64,000 nt of DNA. Origin: JBLHKS01 sp047620505. Lineage in GTDB: Bacteria; Verrucomicrobiota; Verrucomicrobiia; Verrucomicrobiales; DEV007. Both the position numbers and the translations under genes were made by a program. Positions within the stretch are counted from its first letter, which is position 1; every line of letters begins with the position of its first letter. The DNA lies in NCBI GenBank assembly GCA_047620505.1, contig JBLHKS010000013.1, positions 4,012-68,011 of the forward strand, written 5' to 3'. The notes under the pieces were generated by a model. That model made no database searches, was not told where the DNA came from, and saw nothing but the letters and a program-made list of their open reading frames with translations. Below, in pieces: positions 60,691 through 64,000 of the stretch.

Positions 60691-61794
60691 TCACTCGACG
60701 ACCACAACCGGCTCGCCGAGCACATCCATTTTCGGCTCAACGCCGAGGCCCGGGGCCGTCGACGCAGCCATCCGCCCGTTCACTCGCTGCGGCGCGCCGT
60801 CCGCGATGCTCACGGACACGTAGCTGTTGAAATCCGTCGAGCTGAGCACGAATTCCGGTGGAGTCGAGTGAGCCAGATGGGAAATCGCCGCCGTGATGAT
60901 GTCGCCGCCCCAACTGTCCTCAAGCGTCATCGCGAGCCCGAGCTCAATGCAGAGATCCCGCGCCTGCCGAGCCTTCGTCAGCCCTCCGAACTTGCTGATT
61001 TTGATGTTCACAGCGTCCATCGCCTGATCCGCATGACCGCGAATCAGCGGATCGAGCCCGTTGATCACCTCGTCGAGAATGAACGGATGATCGGTGTGCT
61101 CGCGGATCGAGCGGCACTCGTCATAGGTCAGGCAAGGCTGCTCGATGTAGACGTCGATGTCTTTCACCGCCCTAACGACGCGCATCGCCTGATGCTTCAG
61201 CCAACCGGTGTTTGCGTCTGCCACGAGGATGTCGCCCGCCAGCAGCTGCTGGCTCACAGCGCGGATTCGCTCGATATCGGTGTCGACATCCGCGCCGACT
61301 TTGAGCTGAAATCTGCGATATCCCTCAGCCCGGTAACCAGCAACCTTCGCCGCCATTTCCTCCGGAGATTCCTGCGAAATCGCGCGATAAAGCACGAAAT
61401 CTTCGCCAAACCGACCGCCAAGCAGCTGACAAACCGGCAAACCCGCTTGCTTGCCGAGAAGATCCCAACAAGCCATGTCGATACCACTTTTAACGTAGGC
61501 GTGCTCCTTCAACGCGGAATCCATCCGGCGATTCAGCTTGCCCAGTTCCGTAGCCGACCAACCGATCAGATGCGGCCCGAGTTCCTTGATTCCAGCCCGA
61601 ACCCCACCGCCGTAAGCCGGCAAATAAAACGGTCCCAACGGACAAACCTCGCCCCAACCGACAGCGCCTGAGTCGGTCTCGATTTTGATCACGGTGCTGT
61701 CGAAAACGTTGACGCTTTTGCCGCCAGACCACTTGTAAGAGCCTTCGTGAAGTGGGAGGTCGACCTGGTAGGCGGAGATTCGGCGGATTTTCAT
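60691..61794 (-). CDS. Enolase-superfamily (mandelate racemase/muconate cycloisomerase type) enzyme
   Basis: 367 residues. The N-terminal capping domain begins MKIRRISAYQVDLPLHEGSY. Barrel residues follow the MLE/MR pattern: RFQLKVGADVDTD (the catalytic K-x-G region), DANTG, EQP (VYIEQPCLTY), DEVINGLD and the distal KISKFGGLTKARQ lysine region. The text resembles cis-3-hydroxy-L-proline dehydratases and hydroxyproline-betaine epimerases more than sugar-acid dehydratases, but the exact substrate cannot be set from sequence alone. Probably cytoplasmic catabolism. A palindrome copy at 61241 encodes SQQLLAGD. Confidence 0.82.
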   Translation of the reverse strand: MKIRRISAYQVDLPLHEGSYKWSGGKSVNVFDSTVIKIETDSGAVGWGEVCPLGPFYLPAYGGGVRAGIKELGPHLIGWSATELGKLNRRMDSALKEHAYVKSGIDMACWDLLGKQAGLPVCQLLGGRFGEDFVLYRAISQESPEEMAAKVAGYRAEGYRRFQLKVGADVDTDIERIRAVSQQLLAGDILVADANTGWLKHQAMRVVRAVKDIDVYIEQPCLTYDECRSIREHTDHPFILDEVINGLDPLIRGHADQAMDAVNIKISKFGGLTKARQARDLCIELGLAMTLEDSWGGDIITAAISHLAHSTPPEFVLSSTDFNSYVSVSIADGAPQRVNGRMAASTAPGLGVEPKMDVLGEPVVVVE

Positions 61795-61852
61795 AGAAGA
61801 CAGTGATCAGTGAAGAATAAAACGGCTTGAATTGGAATCGGCCCTGTTGTGA

Positions 61853-62746
61853 GTGGATTCAATGAAAATTCCTGACGATCAGAAGCGGTCATTCGTATTG
61901 GCGTTCCTCAAGCCGGGGATTTCGAATGGAAGGCTAGAAGCGGATGAATTCGGACGGCTATATCAGGTGTTTGCGACCTTGGAGATGGACGCACCTGCAC
62001 GACGGAAAATACTCAAGACCACACTTCTCAATCCAAGTGTAATTGTTGAATTTGAAATCCCGGAATCATTTGTCGAAAACGAGGAAATCCGGCACGCGTT
62101 GGCCAAGGAAGCCGTTGCGCGGCTGGGCTCAAAAACGGAAAACTCTAGAGTAATTGAAGAAATGCTGGAGACTCTGACTGTCACACAAAAACAGATATCT
62201 TTTCTGCGGAGTTGGATTGCCTGGGAAAACAAACTGATCAAAAAACTTGGAAGCGATGACTCGGAGTTGGCGGATGAAAATTGTTACGCTGAACTACTTA
62301 GCCGGGCGGCGGGCGTAGGCGTTCCTCTGGGTAGTCTCTTCTACGCGGGAATCGTAGGCTTCAGCGCAGTAGGCCTCACCAGCGGCCTTGCCACAGTGGG
62401 TGGAATATCGGGCCTGACCCTTCTTGGCTTGAATCCAATGACAGCCGGAATCGGCGCGCTGATCGTTGCGGGGATAACTATCAAGAAGCTCTGTGACGTC
62501 GCATTCGGAAGCGGGCGAAAGAAACGGGAACGGAAAAAGTTAGAGGAGGAGGTCAACAAGCTCCGAATATTGCGCCAACGCGTTTCCGAATACGCTCAAG
62601 CCGACCTTGATGAGCTCAATCGACACTCATTTTTCTCAAGGTTAACGAGGAAGGGCCGAATTCTCAATTCGGCAAAAAAACCGCTCCAACAAGTTGTCGA
62701 AGCCCATAAACTGAATCACAAAGCGAAGGACGCAGGCGTTTGTTAG
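61853..62746 (+). CDS. TerB-like protein with glycine-rich membrane segment, unknown function
   Basis: 297 residues from GTG at 61853; the ATG at 61862 fits equally. Residues about 10-55 look like a TerB-type helical bundle (SFVLAFLKPGISNGRLEADE). A central block of about 70 residues (GVPLGSLFYAGIVGFSAVGL ... GIGALIVAGITI) is Gly/Ala/Leu-rich, like a pore-forming or glycine-zipper segment. A basic coiled coil follows (RKKRERKKLEEEVNKLRILR). Composition is more AT-rich than its neighbours and no palindrome is present. It may be a membrane-active effector of a defence or stress system; I do not recognise a named family. Confidence 0.6.
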   Translation: MDSMKIPDDQKRSFVLAFLKPGISNGRLEADEFGRLYQVFATLEMDAPARRKILKTTLLNPSVIVEFEIPESFVENEEIRHALAKEAVARLGSKTENSRVIEEMLETLTVTQKQISFLRSWIAWENKLIKKLGSDDSELADENCYAELLSRAAGVGVPLGSLFYAGIVGFSAVGLTSGLATVGGISGLTLLGLNPMTAGIGALIVAGITIKKLCDVAFGSGRKKRERKKLEEEVNKLRILRQRVSEYAQADLDELNRHSFFSRLTRKGRILNSAKKPLQQVVEAHKLNHKAKDAGVC

Positions 62747-62789
62747 AGTTGACGCTACCGATTAACGGCCTCGCAAAGTCTGAAGGACG

Positions 62790-64000
62790 TTAAACCAAAA
62801 TTTCGCTCACAACCCGCCCCTCAGCCGCCGAACCCAGCAGCTGCTCCGATTCGGATCTCTTGAAATCCAGCCGCTTCGGATCAAATCCTAACAAATGCAG
62901 AATCGTTGCGTGCAAATCCTCCATCCCAACCCGGCCGTCGACGATCTCTTTGCCCAGCTCATCCGTTTCGCCGAAGCGCATGCCACCGCGAACTCCGCTG
63001 CCCGCCATCCACATCGAGTAGCCGCGATTTTGATGATCTCGCCCGCCGCCTGAGCCTTTCGCCGTCCGTCCGAATTCGCCTCCCCAGACCACGAGCGTCT
63101 CCTCCAGCAAACCACGCCGCTCCAGATCCGTCAGGAGCCCCGCAATCGGCTTATCAACTTCGCCTGCCTTCTCCGCGAGTTTCTCTTCGATGTTGCTGTG
63201 ATGATCCCAGCCGTCGTGGCTTAGCTGAATGAAGCGCACGTCGCTCTCCGCCAAACGCCGCGCAAGCAGACACTGCTGCCCGAAATCCGACGTCGCCGGT
63301 TGATCGATCCCGTAGAGCTGCTGAGTCTCCTCAGCCACGTTAGACGTGTCGACGAGCTCGCGGAACGAGTCCTGCAGAATGAATCCCTGGTCGATCGATT
63401 CGATCACCGCCTCGATCCGATCATCACCGCCTAACTCATCGGCAAACGCCCGATTCATCTGCTGAACGAGATCGAGCTGACGCGCCTGGCCGCCTCGAGT
63501 GTAGTGTCGGTTGAGCGCGTTGGGCACGACCGAGTCTGTCTCGCCGAAGTAAGCCCGCTTCGAGCTGCCGATCTCCATTTTCACGCCCTGATATTTCGCT
63601 GGGAGAAAACCGGCACCGAAATTCTTCGATTCACCCGGATAATTTACGGTGACGTAGCCCGGCAGCTGCTGGGCCGTCGGGCCATGTCCGTAAAACGCCC
63701 AAGAGCCCAGCGACGGCGTGTCCAGCATGCTGTTTCCGCCGGTGTGCAGCTGAGTTTCTGCCGCCGAGTGCGAAGAGCTGGAAGTCTCCATCGCGTTGAG
63801 CAAACAAAGATGATCGGCATGCTCTGCGAGGCTGGGAAAGACCTCGGAAATCGGCAGGCCGCTCTGGCCGGATTCCACAAACTCGAAAGGCGAACGCATC
63901 GTGCCGCCACGACCGAGATTGGGCTTATAATCAAAGGTATCGAACTGACTCGGCGCGCCTTCCATGAAAAGCATGATCACGCGGCGGGCTGTGCCGAAAC
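62790..64000 (-). CDS. DUF1501 protein, 5' end cut off by the window edge
   Basis: At least 403 residues are visible; the frame stays open to the window edge (ARRVIMLFMEGAPSQFDTFD), so the start and any Tat signal lie outside. DUF1501 hallmarks: CLLNAMETSSSSHSAAETQL, VRFIQLSHDGWDHHSNIEEK, LVVWGGEFGRTAKGSGGGRD and MEDLHATILHLLGFD. These sulfatase-fold-like exported proteins are usually paired with DUF1553/PSD1 cytochrome proteins in PVC bacteria; the partner is probably just beyond the window. Palindrome copy at 62836 and half-match at 63662. Confidence 0.88.
   Translation of the reverse strand, partial: FGTARRVIMLFMEGAPSQFDTFDYKPNLGRGGTMRSPFEFVESGQSGLPISEVFPSLAEHADHLCLLNAMETSSSSHSAAETQLHTGGNSMLDTPSLGSWAFYGHGPTAQQLPGYVTVNYPGESKNFGAGFLPAKYQGVKMEIGSSKRAYFGETDSVVPNALNRHYTRGGQARQLDLVQQMNRAFADELGGDDRIEAVIESIDQGFILQDSFRELVDTSNVAEETQQLYGIDQPATSDFGQQCLLARRLAESDVRFIQLSHDGWDHHSNIEEKLAEKAGEVDKPIAGLLTDLERRGLLEETLVVWGGEFGRTAKGSGGGRDHQNRGYSMWMAGSGVRGGMRFGETDELGKEIVDGRVGMEDLHATILHLLGFDPKRLDFKRSESEQLLGSAAEGRVVSEILV

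Larger units (their letters stand above)
1547..62845. repeat. Dispersed perfect palindrome AGCAGCTGCT (34 copies across the window)
   Basis: Exact 10-mers start at 1547, 2912, 10634, 11819, 13333, 16230, 18099, 21697, 26692, 30394, 31443, 32527, 33583, 34006, 36264, 37154, 37962, 39436, 40129, 40783, 42289, 43449, 44873, 47009, 47878, 49897, 51899, 53732, 55992, 57122, 57712, 58879, 61241 and 62836. Twenty-four extend to CAGCAGCTGCTG. One-sided forms GGCAGCTGCT/AGCAGCTGCC occur at 5159, 20364, 22210, 27375, 55458 and 63662. Thirty-two of the 34 lie in intact genes, one in a pseudogene and one between genes. In coding frames it reads QQLL/EQLL 18 times, AAA 12 times and SSC twice. Confidence 0.9.

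Noticed and set aside
1547..62845. AGCAGCTGCT considered as a restriction site of a local R-M system
   Set aside because: Restriction targets are usually avoided, not enriched, and the conserved block is longer than CAGCTG; a methylation-only role is still possible.

Overview
The window looks like a chromosomal segment of a free-living member of the Verrucomicrobia (PVC superphylum), with a moderately high GC content judged by eye. The evidence is a secreted-protein repertoire typical of that group: a DUF1552 protein and a DUF1588-type planctomycete cytochrome protein, DUF1501, a PVC heme-binding dehydrogenase with HEAT repeats, sulfatase, DUF1080, a Gfo/Idh/MocA protein with a Tat signal, an H-X9-DG prepilin, and a long-form IspG. 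No rRNA, tRNA, CRISPR array or prophage was seen. Layout: gyrA (0.3-3 kb) and a sulfatase-DUF1080 fusion are followed by a gene graveyard at 5.5-8.9 kb. That stretch holds decayed SASA-esterase, DUF4886 and Tat-signal genes around a frameshifted OLD-type ATPase/TOPRIM gene. From 8.9 to 18 kb lie two sialidase-like proteins, the DUF1552/DUF1588 pair separated by a long REP-like hairpin and a truncated RAYT transposase, a spermidine-synthase-like gene, and a DUF1588 pseudogene cut off beside a pectate-lyase-like gene. From 18 to 28 kb are a DUF2293 gene, a Ser/Thr kinase-TPR-LRR gene broken by one in-frame TAG, a 1428-residue PQQ-propeller protein with an embedded Rossmann segment, and an SSS symporter preceded by a Fur-box-like 19-bp palindrome. 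From 28 to 43 kb are two related membrane pseudokinases, a lipoprotein, a TauE permease, a GDP-mannose epimerase-like gene, a Gfo/Idh + DUF1080 operon, an orphan VapB, a PVC heme protein and a PIN-domain toxin-antitoxin pair. The right part is mostly housekeeping: a lipase-maturation-factor protein, rseP-ispG, two MFS carriers, a murD-lysM-ftsW-murG division cluster, an ECF sigma/FecR-LamG operon, DUF1028, a prepilin, an enolase-superfamily enzyme, a TerB-like glycine-rich membrane protein and a truncated DUF1501 gene. The strongest unexplained signal is a dispersed perfect palindrome, AGCAGCTGCT, usually extended to CAGCAGCTGCTG and sometimes to 16 bp. I count 34 exact copies, about one per 1.9 kb, against well under one expected by chance. 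It occurs about once per native gene, on both coding strands and in all three reading frames (QQLL, AAA or SSC), so it is selected or maintained as DNA and not as protein. It is missing from most genes that look recently acquired. It behaves like a highly iterated palindrome (compare cyanobacterial HIP1) or a chromosome-wide protein-binding or DNA-modification site.
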